Assembly: GCA_021325455.1 (NCBI GenBank)
Contig: JAJPHD010000023.1
Span: 1 to 36,181 of the forward strand
Source of the DNA: Actinomycetota bacterium
GTDB lineage: Bacteria > Actinomycetota > Acidimicrobiia > Acidimicrobiales > JAJPHD01
Direction: 5' to 3'
DNA length: 36,181 bases
In this document: positions 1 through 7,246 of the stretch, piece after piece
Layout: every line of letters begins with the position of its first letter
Position numbering within the stretch: position 1 is the stretch's first letter
Program-made: the position numbers and the translations under genes
The notes under the pieces: generated by a model
What the model saw: only the letters and a program-made list of their open reading frames with translations
Database searches by the model: none
What the model was told of the DNA's origin: nothing

Positions 1-875
1 CCCCGGTTCATGGGGCCGGGGTGCATGACCAGGCTTCCCTCGCTGAGCCGGGCGGCACGGCTCCGGGTGAGCCCGTAGCGGGCCGTGTACTCACGGAGTG
101 AGGGGAGGAGCGACTCGTGGATGCGCTCCGCCTGCAGCCGGAGCAGGTAGACCACGTCCACCTTGGGCAGGACGTCGTCCAGGTCGTGGCTCACCGACAC
201 CGGCCAACCCGAGAGCGACGAGGGCAGGAGGGTGGGCGGTCCCACCAGGGTCACCTCGGCCCCGAGCATGGAGAAGGCGGCCACGTCCGAGCGCGCCACC
301 CGGCTGTGCTCGATGTCACCCACGATGGCGATGCGCAACCCCTCGAGGCCGGTCTCGCCGACCCGGCCCGCCCATCCCGGCCGGCCGTCCCTGGCCGCCT
401 GGCGCAGGGTGTAGCAGTCCAGCAGGGCCTGGGTGGGATGCTCGTGCCACCCGTCGCCGGCGTTGATGACCGAGGCCCGGGTCCAGCGGGCGACCTGCCA
501 GGGCACCCCCGATGAGCGGTGCCTCACCACCATGGCGTCCACGCCCATGGCGTCGATGGTCTGCACGGTGTCCCGCAGGGATTCTCCCTTGTTGAGCGAG
601 GAGCTCGAGGCGGCAAAGGTCATGGTGTCGGCGGAGAGCCGCTTGGCCGCCGCCTCGAAGGAGAGCCTCGTGCGGGTGGAGTCCTCGAAGAACAGGGAGG
701 CCACCGTCTTGCCCCTGAGGGCCGGCACCTTGGGGATGGCCCGGTCGCTCACCTCGCTGAAGGAGTCGGTGAGCTGCAGGACCTCCTCGATGCCCTCGCG
801 GCCCAGGTCGGCCACGGACAGGAGGTGGGCCCGGCCACCATCGTGGCCCGGCGCCGGTGCCAGGGCGGCGCTCAC
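1..875 (-). CDS. pyrB: Aspartate carbamoyltransferase catalytic subunit, C-terminus cut by window edge
   Basis: Joins carbamoyl phosphate to L-aspartate, the first committed step of pyrimidine synthesis, in the cytoplasm. Read on the minus strand from a GTG at 875, the frame stays open to base 1, giving about 291 residues. Visible motifs are the carbamoyl-phosphate loop STRTR (residues 66-70), HPTQALLD in the middle, and HPGPMNRG at the truncated end, which is the conserved C-terminal region of the family. Only a short tail of the usual 305-310 residues should be missing. The start overlaps the pyrR stop by 4 bases (GTGA), so translation is probably coupled and the pyrR leader should control both genes. 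The gene is not in the supplied reading-frame list because it runs off the edge, but the family assignment is clear. Confidence 0.95.
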   Translation of the reverse strand, partial: MSAALAPAPGHDGGRAHLLSVADLGREGIEEVLQLTDSFSEVSDRAIPKVPALRGKTVASLFFEDSTRTRLSFEAAAKRLSADTMTFAASSSSLNKGESLRDTVQTIDAMGVDAMVVRHRSSGVPWQVARWTRASVINAGDGWHEHPTQALLDCYTLRQAARDGRPGWAGRVGETGLEGLRIAIVGDIEHSRVARSDVAAFSMLGAEVTLVGPPTLLPSSLSGWPVSVSHDLDDVLPKVDVVYLLRLQAERIHESLLPSLREYTARYGLTRSRAARLSEGSLVMHPGPMNR

Positions 876-1441
876 CGGGGCACCATGTCCCCGATGCTCA
901 CGCCGGCGTCGCTGACATCGACCAGCTCGTCGCGGCGGGTAGGCAGGTTCTTGCCCACGTAGTCGGGCCTGATGGGCAGCTCACGGTGGCCACGGTCCAC
1001 CATCACCGCCAGCTGGACGGCTCGGGCCCGGCCGTAGTCGGAGAGGGCATTGAGGGCGGCCCGCACGGTGCGGCCGGTGAACAACACGTCGTCCACCAGC
1101 ACGACGGTGCGCCCGGTGAGGTCGAAGCTCACATCGGTGACCGCCTCGGGGAGCACGGGGCGCAGCCCTATGTCGTCCCGGTACAGGGCCACGTCCAGGC
1201 TGCCCACCGGCACCGGAACCCCGGCCACCTCCTCCAGCACCCGGCCCAGCCGGTGGGCCAGAGGCACCCCTCCGGTCTGCAGGCCGACCAGCACCACGCC
1301 ATCCAAGCCCCGGTTGCGCTCCACGATCTCGTGGGCGATGCGGGTGAGGGCTCGCTGGACGTCCTCGGCCGTCATGACCTGGGCCCGGGCAACAAAAACG
1401 CCCCGTCTGTGGGGCGTCAACCTGCGCTCTCTCTCCGCCAC
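872..1441 (-). CDS. pyrR: PyrR bifunctional pyr regulator / uracil phosphoribosyltransferase
   Basis: UMP-sensing RNA-binding regulator of pyrimidine genes, with uracil phosphoribosyltransferase activity in many members. The PRPP-binding loop [13 protein letters not shown] is at residues 113-125; [10 protein letters not shown] near the N-terminus and [13 protein letters not shown] near the C-terminus are typical of the family. Two starts are possible. GTG 1441 has AGGAGG four bases upstream and gives 189 residues. ATG 1375 gives 167 residues, aligns better with the start of the Bacillus protein, but has no visible ribosome-binding site. The longer form reads through a terminator-like hairpin at 1398-1417, which is odd and may be regulatory. 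The gene overlaps pyrB by 4 bases. In Streptomyces pyrR lies beside bldD; here bldD is about 5 kb away on the same strand. Confidence 0.93.
   Translation of the reverse strand: MAERERRLTPHRRGVFVARAQVMTAEDVQRALTRIAHEIVERNRGLDGVVLVGLQTGGVPLAHRLGRVLEEVAGVPVPVGSLDVALYRDDIGLRPVLPEAVTDVSFDLTGRTVVLVDDVLFTGRTVRAALNALSDYGRARAVQLAVMVDRGHRELPIRPDYVGKNLPTRRDELVDVSDAGVSIGDMVPR
1391..1417 (-). terminator. Intrinsic terminator (attenuator) in the pyr leader
   Basis: On the minus strand ACGCCCC pairs perfectly with GGGGCGT around a 6-base loop (1398-1417) and is followed by TTTTTGTT, a standard intrinsic terminator shape. It lies 3' of the PyrR-binding hairpin and upstream of the internal ATG (1375) of pyrR, as expected for an attenuator. 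It is also inside the longer pyrR frame that starts at GTG 1441, so translation from that GTG would be expected to disrupt it. Confidence 0.72.
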
Positions 1442-1460
1442 CTGGCCTCCTGATCCGTAC

Positions 1461-1476
1461 GGGCCTCACCGGACCC
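1461..1476 (-). promoter_or_regulatory. PyrR-binding RNA hairpin
   Basis: Read on the minus strand, GGGTC-CGGTGA-GGCCC folds as a 5-bp stem (one T.G pair) closed by the hexaloop CGGTGA. This fits the known PyrR recognition loop (stem ...GUC, loop CNGNGA, then GGC...). The AGGAGG sequence of the GTG 1441 start lies ten bases 3' of the hairpin, so bound PyrR could block ribosome entry as well as influence the downstream terminator. Confidence 0.75.
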
Positions 1477-1534
1477 ACTTGACGGTTCGGACCTCGCGGG
1501 CTCCCGGCCTACTGCCCGGGCCGGCCCGCGGGGG

Positions 1535-4402
1535 TCAGCCCTGCACCCTAGCAGGCCGCTGGGGCGGCTTCGGGGACCCTCGGCCGTTGGGCGGAGGGTC
1601 CTGGGCCACCGGGCTCCGCTGGCCTGCCAGCGGAGCGGGCGTCCCGCCGGGGACGGGTGCCTGGGCCGGGGCCGGCCCATCCGCGGGAAGATGGACCGGT
1701 TCCTGTCCCGGCGGCGGAGCCGGTGCCTGATCGGCAGCGGGCCCGGTCCTCCTCCGGCGCAAGGCCTGCAGGCCCAGGCGGCGCTGCTCCCAGTCCGCCA
1801 GCCAGGCCTCCACCTCGTCCCCGGGCAGCGCCGGGGCGACGAAATGGCCTTGGGCGGCGTTGCACCCGAGGATCCGCAAGCGCGTCCAGGACTCGGCGTC
1901 CCCCACTCCCTCGGCCACCACCTGGAGGCGCAGGCTGTGGGCCAGGACGATGGTCGAGCTCACGATGATGCGATCGGTGCGGTTGGTGGACATGCCCTTC
2001 ACGAACGACCGGTCCAGCTTGATCACGTCGCAGGGCAGGCGCCGCAGGTAGGTGAGGGAGGCGTGGCCCACCCCGAAGTCGTCGATGGCCACGAGCACCC
2101 CGGCGGACCGGAGCCGCTCCAGGACCTCCACCGACCGTTCCACGTCGGTTACCAGGCTGCTCTCGGTTATCTCCAGGGTGAGGGCCTCCGGGGGCACCCC
2201 GGCCCGCTGCAGCTCGGCTCTGATCTTGGCCCCCAGCTCGGCGTCGTGCAGGCTACGGGGAGAGAGGTTGACCTGGACGTCCAGGTCCAGCCCCCGGGCC
2301 CGCCACCTGGCGCACTGGGCGAGGGCCTGGCTTAGCACCAGCTGGGTCAGGGGCCAGATCAGGCCGGTCCGCTCGGCGGTGGCGATGGTGTCGTCCACCG
2401 ACACGGTGCCCATGGTGGGATGGGACCAGCGGACCAGGGCCTCGACCCCCGTCACCCGGCCGTCGGCCAGGCTGGCGATGGGCTGGAACACGACGTCCAG
2501 CCCCCCCTCTTCGACAGCCAGGCGGAGCTCGCCGGCCAGGCTGAGCCGGCGCCGGCTGTGGTGGTCCTGGGCGGGGTCGTAGGCCATGGCCACGACGCCG
2601 GCCCCCTCGGCCTTGGCCCGGTACATGGCCACGTCCGCCCTCTGGAGGAGGGTGGCGGAGGTGAGGCCGTCGCTGGGCGAGGTGACCACGCCCACGCTGG
2701 CCGCCACCTCCACCGTCACGTCCCCGATGGGATAGGGGGCTTGAAGGGCGGCCCCGATCAGCCGGGCCTGCTCCAGGGCCTGGACGCGGTCCGCCTTCCC
2801 CGGCATGAGCACGGCGAACTCGTCGCCGCCGAGCCGGGCCACCAGGTCGCCCGAGTCGCACAGGGCCCGCAGCCTGGCCGCCGCCTGGCACAGCAGCAGG
2901 TCCCCGTGGTGGTGGCCCAGGGTGTCGTTCACCTCCTTGAAGCGGTCCAGGTCGATGAGGAGGAGAGCAGCCGAGGGGTCGTCGGCCTCCAGCACCTCCC
3001 CCATCCGCTGGGTGAGGAGGGCCCGGTTGGCCAGCCCCGTCAGGGCGTCGTGGGTGGCCTCGTAGGCCCGCTCCCCCACCTCCTGGCGCAGCCGCTCGAC
3101 CAGCCGGTCGTTGTCGATGTTCACGCCGGCGTGGCCGGCCAGGACCTCGAAGAACTCCCGCTCCTCGGGCCCGAGCGACTTGGTGCTCCCCACCCGGTTG
3201 GCCACCGTGAGCAGGCCGAAAACCCCCCCGCGACCGCTGAGCGGTGCCACCAGGAGCTCGGACAGCCCGGGAGAGGCAAGCTCCCCCTGCCAGGGCACCT
3301 CGCGGTCGGCAGGGGAGGAGGAGCGCGACACGGCCACCGTCCTGCCGGTGGAGAGCACCCGGGCGAAGGCCGGCGGGGGCTCGACCCGGCGGGTGGTGGT
3401 GAACGTCGAGGAGGGGTCCATCCTCGTGACCCGCAGGCCCCCGTCGGGGTCCGGGACGGCCAGGGCCACCTCGTCCACCCGCAGGATCTCCCTGGTGCCC
3501 GACAGGATGGCCCGCGTCCTGGCCTCCTGGTCGGGGGCCTCGTTGACCTGGCGGGTGAAGGTGTAGAGAGCCTGGAGGGTCTGGTGGCGCTTGCGCAGCA
3601 CGGCATAGGAGCGCAGGACCAGGAAGACCAGGGCCCCGGCGGCAAACAGGAGCCCGAGGGCCGACAGCTGCGCCTTGGCCACGATGATGCCGAGAAGGGA
3701 CAGGCAGGCCGCCACCACGGCCGTCATCAGGACGACGATGCCGTCGGCCAGGGGGAAGGGCCGGGGGATGCGCCCCTCGACCAGGGAGATGACCCCCGCG
3801 ACCGAGGCGAAGGCCAGGCCCCCGCCGACCAGCACGGCGCAGATGGCCGCCAGCCATCCCCAGGGGCCGAGGGGGGGGTGGTGGCCGAGGATGAGCCGGT
3901 AGACGAGGACCACCGTGGCGGCCTGGAAGGCCACCTTGGCCAGGTTGAACGCGACTTTGCTTGGAGACCGTCGGAGGGCGAAAGTCTGCGCCAACCCTGA
4001 CCCCAAAAGCCAGGCGCCGATCAGCCCGATCGGGCTGGCCAATAGGAGGCCGACGACCAGGGGGATTTCGGTGAGACTGAGCACCACCGACTGCTCCAAT
4101 ACCGCCACCTGGACGGTGGCGATCTCGGCCACCAGGAAGGCAGCCGCCAGAGCCGGCCAGGGCACGCTCACCAGGCCGGGTAGGGGGGCCAGGGGGGCGT
4201 CCGACTGGGAGACCAGGACCGCGGCACAGCCTGCCAGGAGCGCGCTGAACAGGTGCACGCGGACCGTCGGGGCGTCCACCAGCCTGAGGGCCCGGACCGG
4301 TATGCGCCCCCTCCACTGGGTTCCCCGCCGAGCGGGGGCTCGGGTCGTGCTCGTGGCGGGCAGTCTAGTCCTCGGCGGCCACCACCGAGGCGGCGGCTCC
4401 AC
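1535..4402 (-). CDS. Membrane GAF-GGDEF-EAL cyclic-di-GMP enzyme
   Basis: Predicted c-di-GMP synthase/phosphodiesterase of 955 residues. In order: about eight membrane helices (residues 50-270), a GAF sensor domain (about 287-440), GGDEF (about 448-605; GGDEF itself at 525-529), EAL (about 622-875) and a Pro/Ala-rich tail (885-955). The EAL domain keeps EAL (654-656), the Asn of VNLSPRSL, the Glu of LEITES, the DDFG loop, the Lys of VIKLDRSF and EG of VVAEGV, so phosphodiesterase activity looks possible. The GGDEF active site is intact, but the RxxD inhibitory site normally found just upstream is absent (DSGD instead). The start is uncertain: GTG 4402 gives the longest form, and the first 40 residues are low-complexity. 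A short ORF with a better ribosome-binding site overlaps the start. Its neighbour BldD is a c-di-GMP receptor in Streptomyces. Confidence 0.9.
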   Translation of the reverse strand: MEPPPRWWPPRTRLPATSTTRAPARRGTQWRGRIPVRALRLVDAPTVRVHLFSALLAGCAAVLVSQSDAPLAPLPGLVSVPWPALAAAFLVAEIATVQVAVLEQSVVLSLTEIPLVVGLLLASPIGLIGAWLLGSGLAQTFALRRSPSKVAFNLAKVAFQAATVVLVYRLILGHHPPLGPWGWLAAICAVLVGGGLAFASVAGVISLVEGRIPRPFPLADGIVVLMTAVVAACLSLLGIIVAKAQLSALGLLFAAGALVFLVLRSYAVLRKRHQTLQALYTFTRQVNEAPDQEARTRAILSGTREILRVDEVALAVPDPDGGLRVTRMDPSSTFTTTRRVEPPPAFARVLSTGRTVAVSRSSSPADREVPWQGELASPGLSELLVAPLSGRGGVFGLLTVANRVGSTKSLGPEEREFFEVLAGHAGVNIDNDRLVERLRQEVGERAYEATHDALTGLANRALLTQRMGEVLEADDPSAALLLIDLDRFKEVNDTLGHHHGDLLLCQAAARLRALCDSGDLVARLGGDEFAVLMPGKADRVQALEQARLIGAALQAPYPIGDVTVEVAASVGVVTSPSDGLTSATLLQRADVAMYRAKAEGAGVVAMAYDPAQDHHSRRRLSLAGELRLAVEEGGLDVVFQPIASLADGRVTGVEALVRWSHPTMGTVSVDDTIATAERTGLIWPLTQLVLSQALAQCARWRARGLDLDVQVNLSPRSLHDAELGAKIRAELQRAGVPPEALTLEITESSLVTDVERSVEVLERLRSAGVLVAIDDFGVGHASLTYLRRLPCDVIKLDRSFVKGMSTNRTDRIIVSSTIVLAHSLRLQVVAEGVGDAESWTRLRILGCNAAQGHFVAPALPGDEVEAWLADWEQRRLGLQALRRRRTGPAADQAPAPPPGQEPVHLPADGPAPAQAPVPGGTPAPLAGQRSPVAQDPPPNGRGSPKPPQRPARVQG

Positions 4403-4418
4403 GCGCCCCTTGTCCCAT
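4365..4418 (-). CDS. Possible 17-codon upstream ORF of the GGDEF-EAL gene
   Basis: On the minus strand AAAGGAGAAAG precedes ATG 4418, the best ribosome-binding site in this region, but the frame closes after 17 codons (MGQGARGAAASVVAAED). It overlaps the GTG 4402 start of the enzyme in another frame. It could be a short regulatory ORF coupled to the enzyme, or a sign that the real enzyme start lies elsewhere or that a base is missing here. The sequence alone does not decide between these. Confidence 0.35.
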   Translation of the reverse strand: MGQGARGAAASVVAAED

Positions 4419-4475
4419 CTTTCTCCTTTCGTGACTAGACGCTATTGAGGGGTCACGGTCAGTCATGGTTTGGGC

Positions 4476-4505
4476 TGGACACGCGGCCGTTCCATATGCC
4501 ATAAT
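4476..4505 (+). promoter_or_regulatory. Sigma70-type promoter for the MFS gene
   Basis: TGGACA (4476-4481) and CATAAT (4500-4505) each match the consensus at five of six positions and are 18 bases apart, within an AT-richer stretch between divergent genes. Transcripts would carry a leader of at least 120 bases, including the hairpin at 4541-4561 and the 7-codon ORF at 4591. Confidence 0.5.
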
Positions 4506-4540
4506 TCCTTCGTCTCGATGGCGGGGCATTTAGTGACAAC

Positions 4541-4561
4541 ATCCGGGGAATAGCTCTCCCC
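4541..4561 (+). promoter_or_regulatory. Leader hairpin upstream of the MFS gene
   Basis: CCGGGGA and TCCCCGG form a perfect 7-bp stem with a 7-base loop. There is no T-run after it, so it is not a simple terminator. It lies in the leader 29 bases before the short upstream ORF. Confidence 0.4.
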
Positions 4562-4590
4562 GGACTGGGGACGAGAGAGGAGGCGTCTTC

Positions 4591-4614
4591 ATGCGTGACT
4601 GCAGGTGGGGCTGA
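4591..4614 (+). CDS. 7-codon leader peptide (uORF) of the MFS gene
   Basis: GAGAGGAGG followed by CGTCTTC and ATG is a near-ideal ribosome-binding site, yet the frame encodes only MRDCRWG before TGA. It lies between the promoter and the transporter start, whose own start codons have no visible ribosome-binding site. This arrangement resembles translational attenuators in front of drug-export or resistance genes. Function is inferred from position only. Confidence 0.45.
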   Translation: MRDCRWG

Positions 4615-4634
4615 GATAGGCCGGGCGCTTCCAC

Positions 4635-6188
4635 GTGGCCGGGACCCCGAGAGGGAGACGGCGACGTGGGTCCAGCGCACACCATGTTTCTGTTTGGGAT
4701 AGCGTCGCCTCGGTGACCGGGAGGCACAAGGGGACTTTGGGGCGTCCCTATTGGGTCCTGTGGTCGGCGACCACGGTGTCCAGCTTGGGGGACGGCTTGG
4801 CCTTGGCCGCACTGCCGCTGCTGGCGGCAGTGTTGACCCGCGATGCCCTCCTCGTGGCCACGGTTGTCACGGTGGAGTCGCTGCCCTGGCTCCTGGTGGC
4901 CATCCCCATGGGGACCCTTGTGGACCGGCTGAACCCGGCCCGGGCCATGGCGGTTGCCGATATAGCTCGTATGGGGGTCATGGCGGCTGTCTCGGCCTTG
5001 CTGGCCACCGGGCACCTGACGATCTTCCTGCTGTTCGTGCTGGCCTTCCTCTTGGGGGTCTTCGAGACCGTGTACATGGGGGCGGCCCAGCCGGCCATCC
5101 CCCAGCTTGCCGAGGAGGACCAGCTTTCTCGGGCCAACGGCCTGCTCACGGCCAGCTCCACGACCGGCGGGCACATGGTGGGCCCTGCCATCGGCGGGCT
5201 GGTCTTCTCCCTGGGCCGGCTGGTCCCCTTCGTGGCCGACGGGGCCAGCTTCCTGGCCTCGGGTGCCCTGCTCATCGGCCTCCGGGGCCGGTTCAGGCCT
5301 CGTGAGCGGGCGGTGGGGAGGTCCTTCAGACGGGAGATGGCCGAAGGGCTATCGTTCTTCGGCCGCAGCCCCCTGCTCCGGGTCCTCACTACCTTGACCG
5401 CCGGCCTGGCCTTCTTCCAGGCCATGGTGCTGGGGCCCCTCGTCCTCTACGTGCTGGCCGACCTGCACCTCTCCCAGGCCGGCTACGGCTACTTCCTCGG
5501 CGTGGCCGCCGTGGGCAACGTGGCAGGCGGGTTCGTCGCCCCCCGCCTCCAGAGCCGCTTCAGCACGGCCTCTATCCTCACCCTGGCCGGCGTGCTGGCC
5601 GCCGTTGCCTACCTGGTCATGGCGGTGGCCACCTCGTGGGGAGTGGCCCAGGTGGCCTTCACGGTCGAGGCGTTGTGCGTGGCCACGGGAACCGTTGCCA
5701 GCGTCACCCTCCGCCAGCGCTACATACCCAACGAGATGCTGGGGAGGGTGAGCAACGTATTCCGCACAGCCGTGTGGGGTGCCATCCCCATAGGCGCCCT
5801 GGTTGGCGGTGCACTGGCCCACGGCATCAACCTGCGGGCACCCCTCTACTTCGCCGGCGCCGCCCAGTTCGCCCTGGTGGTGGCCATGCTGGTCCCCCTG
5901 AGGCGGAACGTGGGCAGCATCGAGCGGGAGCTCAACCGCCGGAGAGCCCGAGAGGAGCCGGCCACCATGGCCGCCGGGCCCGACGACCAGCCGGGGAACG
6001 GCGCCGTCCCGCCCGGAGGCTCCCCGCCAGCCGGGTTGGCGGCACCGGGCACGGCGGTACAGCCTGGCCTGGCGCCCCCCTTGGCAACCCGCTCCCAGCA
6101 CCAGGGCTTCCCCGGCCCGCCCAGCACGGACCGGGGGACCTTGGACCCGCCCCCTCACCCACCACTGCCCCACCGCAGCGGGCTCTGA
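4635..6188 (+). CDS. MFS efflux transporter (MFS_3/EntS-like)
   Basis: Twelve-helix major facilitator exporter of about 430 residues followed by an unusual Pro/Gly-rich cytoplasmic tail of about 80 residues. The N-terminal half has the motif-A-like stretch MGTLVDRLNPARAM after helix 2 and LLGVFETVYMGAAQPAIPQL, typical of the MFS_3 group that includes siderophore and drug exporters. Substrate cannot be told from sequence. GTG 4635 gives 517 residues; GTG 4713 would remove a basic N-terminal segment that looks non-essential. Neither has a ribosome-binding site, which makes the upstream 7-codon ORF noteworthy. It converges on bldD. Confidence 0.85.
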   Translation: MAGTPRGRRRRGSSAHHVSVWDSVASVTGRHKGTLGRPYWVLWSATTVSSLGDGLALAALPLLAAVLTRDALLVATVVTVESLPWLLVAIPMGTLVDRLNPARAMAVADIARMGVMAAVSALLATGHLTIFLLFVLAFLLGVFETVYMGAAQPAIPQLAEEDQLSRANGLLTASSTTGGHMVGPAIGGLVFSLGRLVPFVADGASFLASGALLIGLRGRFRPRERAVGRSFRREMAEGLSFFGRSPLLRVLTTLTAGLAFFQAMVLGPLVLYVLADLHLSQAGYGYFLGVAAVGNVAGGFVAPRLQSRFSTASILTLAGVLAAVAYLVMAVATSWGVAQVAFTVEALCVATGTVASVTLRQRYIPNEMLGRVSNVFRTAVWGAIPIGALVGGALAHGINLRAPLYFAGAAQFALVVAMLVPLRRNVGSIERELNRRRAREEPATMAAGPDDQPGNGAVPPGGSPPAGLAAPGTAVQPGLAPPLATRSQHQGFPGPPSTDRGTLDPPPHPPLPHRSGL

Positions 6189-6202
6189 GAACGGGCCTGT
6201 AA

Positions 6203-6226
6203 AAGCCCTGCTGTCAGGAGGGGCTT
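6203..6226 (-). terminator. Hairpin terminator at the end of bldD
   Basis: On the minus strand AAGCCC pairs with GGGCTT and is followed by TTA, giving GGGCTTTTA at the 3' side. The hairpin overlaps the last codons and stop of bldD and faces the end of the convergent MFS gene, so it could end both transcripts. The U-tract is short. Confidence 0.4.
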
Positions 6227-6738
6227 CTAACGAGCAGGCCCAGCTCCTCGAGGCGCTCGATCATGCCAGCCGGCGACCGCTCGAAGAGGGCGGCGATCAG
6301 CCGCAGGTCATCGTGGCGGATCGTGAGCATGCGGCCGTTGAAGTCCTGGCGCTGGACCTCGATGGAGCGGACATAGCGCTGGATGACGTCGCGCTCGGGC
6401 CCGCTCACGGTCTCCAGCTTGGTGAGGTCGATGATGGCACGCTCCGTGTCGACGCCCCACCGCCGGAAGTCGCGGGTCTCGTACCCCATGTCAGCCGCCT
6501 CCGGCAAAAGCTGGTCAACCGGCACCTTGTATATGCCGGCCAGGCGCTGCAGGCGCGGCACCGCGATACGGCGCTGGCCGCGCTCGTAGGCGCCCAGGAC
6601 CGAAGCCTTGAACTCCTGGTTGGAGAGGGCTTCCACGTCCTGGAGGGAGAGCCGCTTTTGCTTGCGGACAGCTCGGAGCCTCGCTCCCAGTGTGATGCCG
6701 TAGACCTCGGAGTCTTCGACGCTGTCCTCGGTGACCAT
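6214..6738 (-). CDS. bldD: BldD-family developmental regulator with c-di-GMP signature
   Basis: Likely DNA-binding master regulator, 174 residues (167 in Streptomyces). An N-terminal helix-turn-helix (about 18-75; LGARLRAVRKQKRLSLQDVE, then GAYERGQRRI) is followed by the BldD-specific C-terminal domain (about 100-165). The c-di-GMP signature RxD-x8-RxxD is present: RQD at 130-132 and RHDD at 141-144, where Streptomyces BldD has RGD and RQDD. In Streptomyces a c-di-GMP tetramer binds this motif, dimerises the protein and represses development. The ATG at 6738 is chosen because homology begins just after it; GGGGAGG lies about 11 bases upstream, and a TTG two codons earlier is better spaced. 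Proximity to a GGDEF-EAL gene and to pyrR fits conserved actinobacterial synteny. Confidence 0.93.
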   Translation of the reverse strand: MVTEDSVEDSEVYGITLGARLRAVRKQKRLSLQDVEALSNQEFKASVLGAYERGQRRIAVPRLQRLAGIYKVPVDQLLPEAADMGYETRDFRRWGVDTERAIIDLTKLETVSGPERDVIQRYVRSIEVQRQDFNGRMLTIRHDDLRLIAALFERSPAGMIERLEELGLLVRSPS

Positions 6739-7246
6739 TACCAAAGTGTCCTCCCCTCGTTGGCCGCGCGCAAGGCGCGCGGTTCTGGGCCCATACCGCG
6801 CTCGGGGCCACTCCCCCGAGCGGGCTGCCAAATGACCGCCGCCCCGTCCCGCCCGGCGGGCACCGGCCCCGGGCCGGTTGCCGGCCCCGACCGGTGGTGG
6901 CCACGATCCGCTTCAACCAGGCCCACAGCCGTGGCGAGAGATACCGTGGAGAGCGAGGCGGCTCGCAGCACCGAACGCCTACCTATCCTCACTCTCTGTG
7001 GCATTATCCCCCCCATTTGGCGTGACAGGCCCCATTGCCCAGCCCAGTTCCGACACATAGTAGCGGCTTCCCGCTTCCCGTGCATGCCCAGAAGCACATG
7101 TCGTGCCCCCGGGATCCCCCCACCGGCAGCGATAACCTGCGGGGGTGCCCTCTCCCACGCCTTGGGGGCGGACCTCTCTTTCGGGTCGAACGGGCGGGAA
7201 CCCGGGCACCTGGCGACCCTCGCCCTTCGCCGTGCACGTGTGGCTG
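6739..7246. other. Intergenic region between divergent bldD and PPTase-like gene
   Basis: About 500 bases without a convincing gene. A GGGATAATG element near 7003-7011 (minus strand) could be part of the bldD promoter. At 7049-7061 the minus strand reads CTACTATGTGTCG, whose central ten bases also occur upstream of the LAFTG gene and partly fit the BldD box. Open frames here are compositionally poor and match no family I recognise. Confidence 0.45.

Noticed and set aside
3224-3877. C/G homopolymer runs inside the GGDEF-EAL gene as phase-variation sites
   Set aside because: Such runs are expected in DNA of this composition, and within this gene they show no link to start or stop changes.
2253-4316. 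Long open frames in other registers under the GGDEF-EAL gene (687 codons minus, 526 codons plus)
   Set aside because: They are rich in Pro/Gly/Arg or Gly/Gln/His, have no domain, and are the usual GC-skew shadows of a real high-GC gene whose motifs are clear.
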